A stretch of 64,000 bases of DNA from an uncultured Sphingomonas sp. (GCA_913776045.1 CAJYOI010000045.1:1-64000); one strand, 5' to 3'. Positions 55,908 to 64,000 are shown, numbered from the stretch's first letter. The notes: a model not told the origin generated them from the letters alone. Numbers and translations: made by a program.

Positions 55908-56782
55908 GCGCGCGGGTGGGCGTTGCGGTACACATCAAGCAGATGCGCCGCGTCGACCGCGGTATAGATTTGCGTCGAACTCAGGCTCGCATGGCCGAGC
56001 AGTTCCTGGAGCGCTCTCAGATCCGCACCGCGCCCCAGCAGATGCGTCGCGAAACTGTGGCGCAGCGCGTGCGGCGTCGTCCGCTCGCCCAATCCCAGTC
56101 GCCCGCGGGCACCCTGGACCGAACGGCGGATGACGCCGGCCGCCAGCGGCCCGCCCTTCGCCCCGCGGAACAGCGGCGTGTCGCGGCCGATCGGCCACGG
56201 CTGGAGCTCCGCATAGCGCGTGACCGCATCGGCGACCTGCGGCAGGATCGGTACCATCCGCGTCTTGTCGCGCTTGCCGGTCACGGCCAACGTCTCGCCG
56301 ATCGGCAGTGCCGCGCCGGTCAGCGCCAGCGCCTCGCCGATCCGCAGGCCCGCGCCGTAGAGCAACAGCAGCAGCGCCCAATCGCGCGCGGCGATCCAGG
56401 GTTCGCGCGCTTCGTCAGCGACCTCTTCCGCCAAAGCGACGACCTCGTCCGGCGCGATCGGGCGCGGCACGCCCTTCTTGACCCGCGGTCCTTTCAGACG
56501 CGGCGCCTCCGCCCCGGCCCAGGCCAGGAATCCGCGCACCGCCGATAGCTCGCGTGCGGCAGAGGCGTTGGCGAGGCCTTCGCTGCGCCGCTGGGCGAGG
56601 AAGGCGCGCAGGTCGCCCGCCGTGATGGTCTGGAGCGCATCGCGATCGACCGGCTCGCCACGATGGCGTTCCAGAAATCGTATCAGCCGCTCTGCCGTCG
56701 CCTGATAGGCGCGCACGGTGTGGGCCGACCGGCGACGATCGCGCGACAGATGGGCGGCCCAGGCGGCGGGGAGCGGTTGCAT
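55904..56782 (-). CDS. xerC: Tyrosine recombinase XerC
   Basis: A 292-residue recombinase that resolves chromosome dimers at dif with XerD. The N-terminal SAM-like DNA-binding domain is at about 1-95. The catalytic residues are R147, K173, H238, R241, H264 and Y273, all present, in GAGLRIGEAL, HALRHSFATHLL and LLGHASLSSTQIY. The length and the YRNAHPRA tail fit Xer enzymes and not phage integrases. No dif-like site was recognised nearby. Confidence 0.9.
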   Translation of the reverse strand: MQPLPAAWAAHLSRDRRRSAHTVRAYQATAERLIRFLERHRGEPVDRDALQTITAGDLRAFLAQRRSEGLANASAARELSAVRGFLAWAGAEAPRLKGPRVKKGVPRPIAPDEVVALAEEVADEAREPWIAARDWALLLLLYGAGLRIGEALALTGAALPIGETLAVTGKRDKTRMVPILPQVADAVTRYAELQPWPIGRDTPLFRGAKGGPLAAGVIRRSVQGARGRLGLGERTTPHALRHSFATHLLGRGADLRALQELLGHASLSSTQIYTAVDAAHLLDVYRNAHPRA

Positions 56783-56845
56783 AGCGCCTGACCCTAAACC
56801 GGACGCACGATTGACGGAATCCCCGCTCCGGCGAAACTTCGGAAT

Positions 56846-57205
56846 ATGATCGCTGTCCTGCTTCTTGCTCTCGCCGAGGTGGCCACGCCCGTCGTTCCCG
56901 CCCCCGCCGGCGACTGGATCGTTGACCTCACGTCAAAGCCCGGTGATTCGCCCTACCGCCAGCCAATGCGACTGGAGCTGAAACCCGACGGGACGGTGAC
57001 AGGAAAATTCTACCGCAGCGACATCCAGGCCGGCCGGTGGAAGACCGATCGCAAACGGACCTGCGTAGGTTTTCGCACGACCGATGGCGCGGTGCCGTAT
57101 CACACGGCGGCGTGCCAGACCGGGGGGACGGTCACCGGGCAGACCTGGGCCGAGCACCGGAATTTCCTGTTGAACTGGAATGCCGTGCGGGGGGTGTTGC
57201 GGTGA
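56846..57205 (+). CDS. Secreted protein of unknown function (DUF2147-like)
   Basis: A 119-residue protein with a short hydrophobic N-terminus (IAVLLLALAEVATPV) and a beta-rich body (GDWIVDLTSK, MRLELKPDGTVTGKFY, CVGFRTTDGAVPYHT, GTVTGQTWAEHR). Two cysteines could form a disulfide. It is divergent from xerC, 63 bases apart. No firm family was recognised. Confidence 0.65.
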   Translation: MIAVLLLALAEVATPVVPAPAGDWIVDLTSKPGDSPYRQPMRLELKPDGTVTGKFYRSDIQAGRWKTDRKRTCVGFRTTDGAVPYHTAACQTGGTVTGQTWAEHRNFLLNWNAVRGVLR

Positions 57206-57310
57206 GGCGGCAGGACTGACCTGTCGCCACACCCCGTTCGCCCTGAGCTTGTCGACGGGTTGTTCGTCTTCGGGCTGGGCAAGTCGGTTGTAGCATGAAC
57301 CGCACGCGCT

Positions 57311-57366
57311 GACGCGGAAGTGAATTCCGCGTCGTCGGTCGGGAGCGGCGGGCCGCTCCCGCCGAC
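57311..57366. terminator. Pair of hairpins between convergent genes
   Basis: GACGCGGAA (57311-57319) pairs with TTCCGCGTC (57325-57333), and GGGAGCGG (57341-57348) pairs with CCGCTCCC (57353-57360) and can extend with GTCGG/CCGAC. The pair lies 60-120 bases past the minus-strand transaldolase stop and about 100 past the plus-strand stop. The lack of a T-tract leaves the role uncertain. A repeat fragment TTCGCCCTGAGCTTGTCGAC precedes it at 57239-57258. Confidence 0.45.
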
Positions 57367-57428
57367 CGGCATTTGCTGTGCCCCGCAGGCGCACCGCTGC
57401 CGTCCGCGGCTTCGCCGGCCGACGCGGC

Positions 57429-58082
57429 TCAGCCGATGCTCTGCCCGCTCTTCGCCCAGTCCGCCATAAAGCCCTCGATCCCCTTGTCGGTCAGCGGGTG
57501 CTTGACCAGCTGGCGGATCACCGCCGGCGGCGCGGTCATCACGTCGGCGCCGAGCTTAGCGCTCTCCAGCACATGGATCGGGTGGCGGACGCTCGCGACC
57601 AGGATTTCGGTGGCGAAGTCGTAATTGTCGTAGATCAGGCGGATGTCGCTGATCAGCTGCATGCCGTCGAAGCCGATGTCGTCATGCCGGCCGACGAAGG
57701 GCGAGATGAAGCTCGCGCCGGCCTTCGCCGCCAGCAACGCCTGATTGGCCGAGAAGCAGAGCGTGACGTTCACCATCGTGCCGTCGTCGGTCAGCGCCTT
57801 GCAGGTCTTGAGGCCGTCGATCGTCAGCGGCACCTTCACCGCGACGTTGTCGGCGATCTTGCGGAGGATTTCGGCCTCGCGCATCATGCCTGCGTGATCG
57901 AGCGCGACGACTTCGGCCGACACCGGACCGCTCGTGATCGTGCAGATCTCGCGCACCACCTCCAGAAAATCGCGACCCGACTTGTGGATCAGCGACGGGT
58001 TGGTGGTGACGCCATCGACCAGGCCCGATTCGGCCAGATCGCGGATGTCGTTGGTGTCGGCGGTGTCGACGAAGAACTTCAT
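57429..58082 (-). CDS. Small transaldolase (TalC/fructose-6-phosphate aldolase type)
   Basis: A 217-residue TIM-barrel enzyme. [29 protein letters not shown] and [10 protein letters not shown] (Schiff-base K83) are typical; the short length separates it from the 320-residue TalB. In organisms with the short form it usually works as transaldolase in the pentose phosphate pathway, but fructose-6-phosphate aldolase activity cannot be excluded. rpe, another pathway member, is in the same window but not linked. Confidence 0.9.
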   Translation of the reverse strand: MKFFVDTADTNDIRDLAESGLVDGVTTNPSLIHKSGRDFLEVVREICTITSGPVSAEVVALDHAGMMREAEILRKIADNVAVKVPLTIDGLKTCKALTDDGTMVNVTLCFSANQALLAAKAGASFISPFVGRHDDIGFDGMQLISDIRLIYDNYDFATEILVASVRHPIHVLESAKLGADVMTAPPAVIRQLVKHPLTDKGIEGFMADWAKSGQSIG

Positions 58083-58183
58083 GGGACGGCTCGCTCTCTC
58101 GGCTGAATCTGCGCGTCTCTTAGGTGGTTCTGCCGTGCGGCGGCACCCAGAAAATTAACGCGGCACCGTTTAGCAACGATTGC

Positions 58184-59638
58184 ATGACTTGCGTTGAACG
58201 TCCCACCAATGCCGAACACCGTGTCCGCGCTCTTGCTGCACTCGACCTGATCGGCGCGCCGCCGGAACGCGAATTCGACGCGCTGGCCGCCTTGGCTGCA
58301 GAGCTGCTGGCGTGCCCGATGGGTGTCGTGTCGATAATCGATGCGGAACGCTTCACGCCGCTGGCCGCGTCGGGCATCGACGCCGGGCCCGCACCGCGCG
58401 AACATGTGTTCTGCAATCGCACGATCGTCAGCGGTGGCGAAGTGACGATTGCCGACGCTCGCCAGGATGGCGAATTCGCGGCCAGCCCGTTGGTCACGCA
58501 GGCGCCCCACATCCGCAGCTACGCCGGTATAGCCATCTCCGCGCCTGATCCCGATGGCGGACCGCGCGTGCCGGTCGGCGCGGTCTGCGGCCTCGACATC
58601 CAGCCGCGCGCATTTACTGCCGAACAGCATGCCGTGCTCGGTCATCTGAAGGCGCTGGCAGAGGCACTGTTCGACGCCCGCGCGCTACGCGTCCGTGCCG
58701 AAAAACAGTCGGCCGCGCTGCGCCGGAACGACCGCGTGTTCCGTCAGGCCGAACGCCTGGCGGAAATCGGCTGGTGGCGCCTCGAACTGGCGGATGAAAC
58801 GCTAGTCTGGTCCGACGGCATCTACCGCATCTACGACATCGATCCGGAAACCCCGCCCGAACTGGCCAATGCCATGGATTATTTCCCCGAAAACGCCCGC
58901 GCAACGGTCGCGGGGGCGCTGGCAACGACCATGGAAACCGGCGCGCCATTCGACATCGAGATCGATTTCGTGAGCGCCAAGGGCGTGCGCCGGCGTGTCC
59001 GTTCCATGGGCGAACTCGAATTGAGCGCCGGTCGGCCGGTCGCGGTCGTCGGCGTCTTTCAGGACATTACCGCGCGTCATGCGCTGGAGCAGAGGCTGCG
59101 GCGGTCGGCCAGCGTCGATTCGCTGACCCGTATCGCCAATCGCGCCGCGTTCAACACCGAGATGGAGCGATGGATCGCCGTAGCGCGCAGCGACGAATCG
59201 CCGCTCGAACTCGTGCTGATCGATCTCGATTTCTTCAAGCACATCAACGATGCCCACGGCCATCTCGCCGGCGATGAAGTCCTGCGCGCATTCGGGCGTC
59301 GATTGCGTCGCGTCCATCCGACAGACGCCTTTGCCGCCCGCGTCGGCGGTGACGAATTCGCGCTGCTGTTGCGCGGCGACGCCGCCCGCCGTGCGGCCGA
59401 ACTGGTCGCAAGACTGCTCGTCGACCTGAAGATGCCGGTTCATGCCGCAGTCGGCATCATCCCGGTGTCGGGCACGATCGGTCACGCCACCTTCGATGCC
59501 GGCGAAGACACGCTGCACGCCTTTGTCCACCGCGCCGACACTGCATTATATCAGGCGAAGCGGACAGAGCGGGGGACAGCGCGGGCGTGGGGGCAGTTGC
59601 GCGAGGGCGACCGCCGGGACGCGGTCAAAGCCGCCTGA
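58184..59638 (+). CDS. GAF-PAS-GGDEF sensor diguanylate cyclase
   Basis: A 484-residue signalling protein. GAF-like domain at about 25-170 (MGVVSIIDAERF, YAGIAISAPD), PAS domain at about 200-305 (AERLAEIGWWRLEL, GVFQDITARH), and a GGDEF domain at about 315-475 with the intact GGDEF motif in RVGGDEFALL. No RxxD inhibitory-site residues were checked, and no EAL domain is present, so it probably makes cyclic di-GMP. ATG 58184 was chosen over 58124. It overlaps the hydroxy-acid oxidase gene by 14 bases tail to tail. Confidence 0.9.
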   Translation: MTCVERPTNAEHRVRALAALDLIGAPPEREFDALAALAAELLACPMGVVSIIDAERFTPLAASGIDAGPAPREHVFCNRTIVSGGEVTIADARQDGEFAASPLVTQAPHIRSYAGIAISAPDPDGGPRVPVGAVCGLDIQPRAFTAEQHAVLGHLKALAEALFDARALRVRAEKQSAALRRNDRVFRQAERLAEIGWWRLELADETLVWSDGIYRIYDIDPETPPELANAMDYFPENARATVAGALATTMETGAPFDIEIDFVSAKGVRRRVRSMGELELSAGRPVAVVGVFQDITARHALEQRLRRSASVDSLTRIANRAAFNTEMERWIAVARSDESPLELVLIDLDFFKHINDAHGHLAGDEVLRAFGRRLRRVHPTDAFAARVGGDEFALLLRGDAARRAAELVARLLVDLKMPVHAAVGIIPVSGTIGHATFDAGEDTLHAFVHRADTALYQAKRTERGTARAWGQLREGDRRDAVKAA

Positions 59639-60785
59639 CGCCCTCCGCACGGACGGCCTCGATCGTCGGGCAGCCGTTGACGGCCATCAGCAGGTCCGCC
59701 TCCGCCAGGATGCAGCGCAGGACGTGTGCTGCGCCTTCGGCTCCATCGAGCGCCAAACCGTAGAGCCACGGCCGACCGATGCCGACGGCCGCTGCGCCGA
59801 GCGCCAGTGCCTTCAGCACATCGCTGCCCGATCGCACGCCCGAATCGAACAGCACCGGCGTGTCGCCCGCCGCGGCGACGACGTCCGCCAGCATATCGAT
59901 CGCGGCAATCCCGCCATTCGCCTGACGACCGCCGTGGTTGGAGCAGAAGATGGCGTCGGCACCACTGTCGACCGCGCGGCGGGCGTCGTCGGGATGGCAG
60001 ATGCCCTTCAACACGATCGGCAGCTTGGTCAGCGACCGTAGCCACGGCATGTCGGCCCAGGTCAGCACCTTACCGAACGATTGCGCCCACAGGCCGATTG
60101 CCGCCGCGGGATTGTCCACCGGCGCGTGTCCTAGACGCTTCTGAAAGACCGGATCGGTGAAGTAGTTCTGCAGCACCACGCCCTTCAGCTGGGGGAAGTT
60201 GCCGGTATTCAGATCGCGCGGGCGCCAGCCGGTGACCCAGGTGTCGAGCGTCACCACGATCGCTTCATACCCCGCCGCCTCGGCGCGCGAGACCAGGCTG
60301 GCGGCAAGCTCGGGGTCCTTGGGCGTGTAGAGCTGAAACCACGCCGGCGTATCGTCGGTCGCCGCGTGGACGGCCTCCAGCGGATCGTTCGACAGCGTCG
60401 ATGCCATCAGCGGCACGCCGGTCAGCGCCGATGCCCGTGCCGCCGCCAGGTCGCCATGGCCGTCGGGCGTCGCGATGCCGGCGACACCGATCGGGCTCAT
60501 GAAGATGGGGCTGGGCAGGCGGCGTCCGAACAGCTCGATCGACAGATTGCGCGCCGTACAATCGACCATCATCCGCGGCACCATGCCGTATCGATGGAAG
60601 GCGCGGGCGTTCTCGGCTTGCGTGAATTCGTCGCCGCACCCGCCCATCACATAGTCGCGCACCGACGACGGCATCGTCTCCTTCGCGCGCGCCTCGAGCG
60701 TTGCGAAATCGACCGGCAGCTTGGGCACGATCCCTCGCGTGCCGGCCAGATAGATCGCGTTCTGAAAGTCGCCGTAATGGCCCAT
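59625..60785 (-). CDS. FMN-dependent alpha-hydroxy-acid oxidase/dehydrogenase
   Basis: A 386-residue TIM-barrel flavoprotein related to L-lactate oxidase, lactate 2-monooxygenase and mandelate dehydrogenase. The signature SNHGGRQ holds the catalytic histidine, IVLKGI the flavin-contacting lysine, and FMSPIGVAGIATPDGHGD lies at the flavin site. Start ATG 60785 has GGAGAGG just upstream, inside the codons of the alternative ATG 60797. The substrate is unknown, as members vary. Confidence 0.88.
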   Translation of the reverse strand: MGHYGDFQNAIYLAGTRGIVPKLPVDFATLEARAKETMPSSVRDYVMGGCGDEFTQAENARAFHRYGMVPRMMVDCTARNLSIELFGRRLPSPIFMSPIGVAGIATPDGHGDLAAARASALTGVPLMASTLSNDPLEAVHAATDDTPAWFQLYTPKDPELAASLVSRAEAAGYEAIVVTLDTWVTGWRPRDLNTGNFPQLKGVVLQNYFTDPVFQKRLGHAPVDNPAAAIGLWAQSFGKVLTWADMPWLRSLTKLPIVLKGICHPDDARRAVDSGADAIFCSNHGGRQANGGIAAIDMLADVVAAAGDTPVLFDSGVRSGSDVLKALALGAAAVGIGRPWLYGLALDGAEGAAHVLRCILAEADLLMAVNGCPTIEAVRAEGVRRL

Positions 60786-60820
60786 GATCCTCTCCATGGG
60801 CCGTCTACTGCCCTTGGGGC

Positions 60821-61294
60821 TCAGTCTGCGTCGGGGGCGGGGCCGCTTTCAAGCACTTCGATCGCGTCGGTGCGCCCTGCGAAGTCCGCCGTCTCGCCCG
60901 GTGCCAGCCCGATGAGGGTGCGAGCGAGGGGGGCGGAAAAGGCGATGCGATCGTGCGCGGCGTCCGCCTCGTCGCCGCCGGTGATGTCGATCGTCCGCCG
61001 CTTGCCGTCGAGCATGAAGGTAACGCGCGATCCGATCGCGACTTCTTCGTCATCGGGCACAGGCACGACCTCGGCGGTCGCGAGGCGGGTCCCCCAGTAA
61101 CGATGGTCGCGCTTCAACGTCTTCACCGCCTCCTCCTCGGCGGTAGCGGCGATCTGTTCGTCGAGCTCAGCCAGCCGGGCCTGGATCAGGCGCAGCCCGC
61201 GAGCGGTCACGAGGTTGGGACCGGGAGCGATCGGGATTTCGAACTTGGGCTCGAGATGCTCGTCGTCATTCTCGCGCCGGAAGGCGACACTCAT
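60821..61294 (-). CDS. GreA/GreB family elongation factor-like protein
   Basis: A 157-residue protein. An N-terminal helical region (LVTARGLRLIQARLAELDEQI) matches the coiled-coil of Gre factors, and a C-terminal domain (VGSRVTFMLDGKRRTIDITGGDEAD, FSAPLARTLIGLAPGE) matches their FKBP-like domain. Gre factors stimulate transcript cleavage by RNA polymerase. The extra 30 N-terminal residues and the weak acidic tip suggest a divergent member rather than GreA itself. Confidence 0.82.
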   Translation of the reverse strand: MSVAFRRENDDEHLEPKFEIPIAPGPNLVTARGLRLIQARLAELDEQIAATAEEEAVKTLKRDHRYWGTRLATAEVVPVPDDEEVAIGSRVTFMLDGKRRTIDITGGDEADAAHDRIAFSAPLARTLIGLAPGETADFAGRTDAIEVLESGPAPDAD

Positions 61295-61357
61295 GGGTCA
61301 TGTCCTAGAAAACGGCGGGCCCGTGACCGTCGCCATGGTCGCGGGCCCGCGGAGACG

Positions 61358-61843
61358 TCAGGCTGCGGTCGTTTCGACCTTGGCGTGACTACCGGCTTCA
61401 CCGGGCTTGATCGAGCCGCCGAACAGCATTTTGACGCGACCGCTGAGCGACAGGTCGGTTTCCCACAGCTCGGCGCTGTCGATGTCCAGGCGGACGAGGG
61501 TGAGGTTGGGGTCGTCCTTGCCGCCTTCGAACCAGGCCTCGACCTGCTTGTTCCACAGCTTGTCGATCATCGCCGGATCCTTGTCCTGCGTGATCGTGCC
61601 CGACAGGCAGGCGAAGAAGTCATGTCCCTTCGACACGAACTGCGCCATCGCCGCACCGCCCTTGGCTACGCGATTGTCCTTGCCGACGAAGAACCACAAA
61701 GTGTCGACCTGATCCTCGTCGAGCTGGGCGGTCAGTGGTTCGTGATGCTGATGTTCGTCGGTCAGGCCGACCATCAGGAAGGGGCTGTCGGCCATCTTCT
61801 TCCACATGTCGCGCTTGATCTGGTCGTCGGTCTTCTCGGCCAT
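61358..61843 (-). CDS. Pyridoxamine-phosphate-oxidase-like flavin-binding stress protein
   Basis: A 161-residue split-barrel protein. MWKKMADSPFLMVGLT, MAQFVSKGHDFFACLSGTI and KLWNKQVEAWFEGGKDDPN match the general-stress-protein 26/BLUF-unrelated PNPOx-like group that binds flavin nucleotides. It lies 64 bases after the Gre-like gene on the same strand, but the two are not clearly one operon. ATG 61843 was preferred over 62065. No enzyme activity is known for most members. Confidence 0.88.
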   Translation of the reverse strand: MAEKTDDQIKRDMWKKMADSPFLMVGLTDEHQHHEPLTAQLDEDQVDTLWFFVGKDNRVAKGGAAMAQFVSKGHDFFACLSGTITQDKDPAMIDKLWNKQVEAWFEGGKDDPNLTLVRLDIDSAELWETDLSLSGRVKMLFGGSIKPGEAGSHAKVETTAA

Positions 61844-61967
61844 CGTCTGCTCCTGTCGAAAGGGATTTCGTAAGCGAAACGAGGGGGGCGGGGGTTGGTT
61901 GCGGCGACTGGCCATTCTGGCATCATGCCGGTGACGGCAATCCTGCCGTCGGATTGAAGGAGAAGAC

Positions 61968-62060
61968 ATGACGCTCGCAGAATTGTGCCTGATCCTGGGC
62001 ACGCTCTTCGCCTTCGCGACTTTGGTCGTGAAGATCATCGAAGTGGCGCGTAACAGGTAG
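61968..62060 (+). CDS. 30-residue single-helix membrane peptide
   Basis: ATG 61968 to TAG 62058-62060 encodes 30 residues, MTLAELCLILGTLFAFATLV then VKIIEVARNR: one hydrophobic helix with a basic end, the pattern of small bacterial membrane proteins. AAGGAGAAG at 61957-61965 is a strong Shine-Dalgarno site at the right distance. Two tandem hairpins follow the stop within ten bases. It is divergent from the flavin-binding stress protein, 124 bases apart. Its role is unknown, but the start site, hydrophobicity and hairpins together support a real gene. Confidence 0.6.
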   Translation: MTLAELCLILGTLFAFATLVVKIIEVARNR

Positions 62061-62069
62061 CACACGGGC

Positions 62070-62095
62070 GGGGCCCGGCCTGCCAGCCGGGCCCC
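62070..62095 (+). terminator. Hairpin A downstream of the 30-residue peptide
   Basis: GGGGCCCGGC (62070-62079) and GCCGGGCCCC (62086-62095) form a perfect ten-pair stem with loop CTGCCA. The stem starts nine bases after the stop of the 30-residue gene. AAACG follows, not a T-tract. Confidence 0.6.
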
Positions 62096-62104
62096 AAACG
62101 ATTT

Positions 62105-62136
62105 TGGGCTCCAACCGCTGCCACGGTTGGAGCCCA
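62105..62136 (+). terminator. Hairpin B downstream of the 30-residue peptide
   Basis: TGGGCTCCAACCG (62105-62117) and CGGTTGGAGCCCA (62124-62136) form a perfect 13-pair stem. The loop is CTGCCA, identical to hairpin A. The run ATTTT precedes it. It also lies in the downstream region of the minus-strand thiolase, about 65 bases past its stop. Confidence 0.6.
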
Positions 62137-62200
62137 GATCGAAAGAGCAATGACTCTCGCAGAGCCTCTCACTTAGCCGATCCGGCCAAGATTTTCAACC

Positions 62201-63376
62201 TCACAACACCTCGAACAACCCGGCTGCACCCATGCCGCCGCCGACGCACATCGTTACCACGACGTACTTCGCACCGCGGCGCTTGCCCTCGATCAGCGCA
62301 TGGCCGGTGCAGCGCGCGCCGGTCATGCCGTAGGGGTGGCCGATCGAGATCGAACCGCCGTTGACGTTCAGCAGCTCGTTTGGGATGCCGAGCTTATCGG
62401 CGCAGTAAAGGACCTGGACCGCGAACGCCTCGTTCAGCTCCCACAGGCCGATGTCATCCATCTTCAGGTTGAAGCGTTCGAGCAGCTTGGGGATCGCATA
62501 GACCGGACCGATGCCCATCTCGTCGGGCTTGGTACCGGCCACCGCCATGCCGACGTAGCGGCCGAGCGGGGTGAGGCCGCGCTTGGCCGCCAGCGACTCT
62601 TCCATCAGCACGCTGGCCGATGCGCCGTCCGACAGCTGCGAGGCGTTGCCCGCGGTGACCGAACCCTCGGGCAGCACCGGGTTAAGCGACTTCAAGCCCT
62701 CCAGCGTCGTGTCGGCGCGGTTGCCCTCGTCCTTCGAGAGCGTCACTTCCTTGGTCGAGACTTCCTTCGTCTCCTTGTTCACCACGTTCATCGTCGCGGT
62801 AACGGGGACGATCTCGTCATCGAACTTGCCGGCGGCCTGTGCAGCCGCGGTGCGCTGCTGCGACTGGAGGGCATATTCGTCGCAGCGGTCGCGGCTGATG
62901 CCGTAGCGCTTGCCGACGATCTCCGCGGTCTGGAGCATCGGCATGTAGATGTCGGGCACCATCGCCAGCAGCTCGGGGTCGGGATTGACGCGCATCTGCG
63001 GGGTCTGGACGAGCGAAATGCTCTCCACGCCGCCGCCGATCGCGATGTCCATGTTATCGACCATGATCTCCTTGGCCGCGGTCGCGATCGCCATCAGCCC
63101 GCTCGCGCACTGGCGATCGAGCGACATGCCCGAGACGCTGTTGGGGAGACCAGCGCGGAGCAGCGCGTTGCGCGCGATGTTGCCGGCCTGGCTGCCCTGC
63201 TGGAGCGCCGAGCCGAACACGACGTCGTCGACTTCCGCGCCATCGATCTTCGCGCGCTCGACCGCGGCCTTGATCGCGTGAGACGCCAGCGTCGGCGACG
63301 GCAGGTTGTTGAACGCCCCGCGATAGGCGCGGCCGATCGGGGTGCGGGCGGTGGAGACGATGACGGCGGAACGCAT
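62201..63376 (-). CDS. Acetyl-CoA acyltransferase/acetyltransferase (thiolase)
   Basis: A 391-residue thiolase. The acyl-accepting cysteine is C90 in [17 protein letters not shown] holds the catalytic histidine; the second cysteine is in [10 protein letters not shown] near the end. The enzyme either cleaves 3-ketoacyl-CoA (FadA-like) or condenses acetyl-CoA; [15 protein letters not shown] and a serine-poor insert favour a degradative FadA-like type, but this is not settled. maoC lies 13 bases upstream on the same strand, so they probably act together. Confidence 0.92.
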   Translation of the reverse strand: MRSAVIVSTARTPIGRAYRGAFNNLPSPTLASHAIKAAVERAKIDGAEVDDVVFGSALQQGSQAGNIARNALLRAGLPNSVSGMSLDRQCASGLMAIATAAKEIMVDNMDIAIGGGVESISLVQTPQMRVNPDPELLAMVPDIYMPMLQTAEIVGKRYGISRDRCDEYALQSQQRTAAAQAAGKFDDEIVPVTATMNVVNKETKEVSTKEVTLSKDEGNRADTTLEGLKSLNPVLPEGSVTAGNASQLSDGASASVLMEESLAAKRGLTPLGRYVGMAVAGTKPDEMGIGPVYAIPKLLERFNLKMDDIGLWELNEAFAVQVLYCADKLGIPNELLNVNGGSISIGHPYGMTGARCTGHALIEGKRRGAKYVVVTMCVGGGMGAAGLFEVL

Positions 63377-63389
63377 GGGGTTTATCCTC

Positions 63390-63845
63390 TCAAACGAAAA
63401 TCTGGCTGATCCATTCGGCGATGAGCGCGGGCTTGTCCTGCCCCTCGATCTCGACCGTGAATTCGGTAGTCTGCTGCCACTGGCCCGGGCGCTTCTCGAC
63501 CAGTTCCAGCAGCTTGAAATGGCCGCGGACGCGCGAGCCTGAGCGCACCGGCGTCAGGAAGCGGAGCTTGTTGCAGCCGTAGTTGACGCCCATCCGGACG
63601 CCCTCGATCTCGGGTTCGTCGGTCAGCGTCGCGAGCAGGGGCATCAGCGACAGCGTCAGGAAGCCGTGGGCGATGGTGCCCTTGAACGGCGTCAGAGCGG
63701 CCCGCTCGGGGTCGGTGTGGATGAACTGGTGGTCGCCAGTCGCGTCGGCAAACTTGTCGATCATCACCTGTGTGACGTCGATCCATTCCGACGTGCTGGT
63801 CGACCCGACCTGGCCCGCGCGCTCGGCTATGCTGATGGTCGGCAT
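63390..63845 (-). CDS. MaoC-like (R)-enoyl-CoA hydratase/dehydratase
   Basis: A 151-residue hot-dog-fold protein. The hydratase motif [12 protein letters not shown] contains the catalytic Asp and His, and [20 protein letters not shown] is the following signature. With the thiolase 13 bases downstream, a role in acyl-CoA or polyhydroxyalkanoate metabolism is likely. Its ribosome-binding site (GGGGAGAGGG on the minus strand) lies in one arm of an inverted repeat. Confidence 0.93.
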   Translation of the reverse strand: MPTISIAERAGQVGSTSTSEWIDVTQVMIDKFADATGDHQFIHTDPERAALTPFKGTIAHGFLTLSLMPLLATLTDEPEIEGVRMGVNYGCNKLRFLTPVRSGSRVRGHFKLLELVEKRPGQWQQTTEFTVEIEGQDKPALIAEWISQIFV

Positions 63846-63850
63846 GGCAT

Positions 63851-63898
63851 CCCTCTCCCCGGCGCGCGGTGTTGGCGCTTCTTTAGCCGGGGAGGGGG
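63851..63898. repeat. Inverted repeat enclosing the maoC ribosome-binding site
   Basis: CCCTCTCCCCGGC (63851-63863) is inverted, with one mismatch, to GCCGGGGAGGGGG (63886-63898) around 22 bases. In the maoC transcript the arm nearest the gene contains GGGGAGAGGG, five bases before the ATG. The layout is like the palindrome in front of rpoN. Confidence 0.7.
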
Positions 63899-64000
63899 TG
63901 GGGCCGCAAGATGGATTAGACCCGACTTACGAAAAGTGCCGCTGCCGCTAGGGAAATACGGGCGTCAGAAGGCCGAACCCGATCTTCGAAAGCGGCGAAT

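Noticed and set aside
55904-56782. Tyrosine recombinase as a sign of a genomic island
   Set aside because: Residue pattern, length and chromosomal neighbours fit housekeeping XerC. No tRNA, attachment repeat or phage gene is adjacent.
63950-64000. Possible C-terminal end of a minus-strand gene (frame ending SPLSKIGFGLLTPVFP at a TAG near 63950)
   Set aside because: Only 16 residues are visible and no domain can be judged, so it could equally be intergenic.

Overview
This 64 kb window is ordinary chromosomal DNA from a high-GC alphaproteobacterium, most likely a sphingomonad (Sphingomonas or a close relative). The placement rests on gene content and order: lptC-lptA-lptB-rpoN, a ligase-associated DNA repair set (metallo-beta-lactamase exonuclease, Lhr-type helicase, PdeM), rsmB-rpe-heparinase-purH, a DUF1674/SDHAF4 protein, a DUF2093 protein, a large TonB-dependent receptor with a carboxypeptidase-regulatory-like N-terminus, and short palindromic intergenic repeats with arms such as CCCGCGAAGGCGGGA. 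No tRNA, rRNA, CRISPR array, insertion sequence, prophage or plasmid gene was seen, and no clear pseudogene. Genes are densely packed, with many 4-base stop/start overlaps.

Layout. 1-4 kb: a truncated glycine-rich cold-shock-like protein, TerC, RNase D and the LPS-transport genes lptC, lptA and lptB. 4-6 kb: rpoN behind a large palindrome, and a STAS-like gene. 6-11.6 kb: the ligase-associated repair genes without a ligase, with a tandem retropepsin-like protease among them. 11.8-16 kb: polA and a polysaccharide flippase. 16-21.4 kb, minus strand: rsmB, rpe, a heparinase II/III-family gene and purH. 21.4-31.4 kb: the SDH assembly factor, an AsmA protein, glycine-zipper and OmpA-type envelope proteins, a phytase-like esterase, bL28, small membrane proteins, TadA, a TorF-like porin, a HlyC/CorC protein and a zinc-ribbon/HhH pair. 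31.4-38.6 kb: purD and xseA, divergent with overlapping start codons, then DUF2093, an M23 peptidase and the TonB receptor with a textbook terminator. 38.6-46.2 kb: clpB, an M28 peptidase and an M16 peptidase. 46.2-49.6 kb: a gene-free gap with an imperfect palindrome, a NYN/OST-HTH protein, a DUF559 nuclease and purEK. 49.7-56.8 kb: a CAP lipoprotein, hemW, an LpoA-like lipoprotein divergent from rsmI-yraN-gshB-dedA, and a tyrosine recombinase. 56.8-64 kb: FSA-type transaldolase, a GAF/PAS/GGDEF protein, an FMN hydroxy-acid oxidase, a GreA/GreB-like factor, a flavin-binding stress protein, a 30-residue membrane peptide followed by two matching hairpins, and a maoC-thiolase pair.

Together the genes cover envelope biogenesis (Lpt, AsmA, OmpA, M23, LpoA-like, flippase, TonB receptor), purine synthesis (purH, purD, purE, purK), DNA repair and replication (polA, xseA, lhr, pdeM, exonuclease), RNA modification (rsmB, rsmI, tadA) and stress proteostasis (clpB).

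I found no convincing new multi-gene defence or metabolic system. The most unusual signals are regulatory or architectural: palindromes that hold the ribosome-binding sites of rpoN and maoC, two tandem hairpins with identical hexanucleotide loops behind the 30-residue peptide, overlapping divergent start codons of purD and xseA, and the repair cluster without its ligase. All gene names come from reading motifs; no database search was possible.
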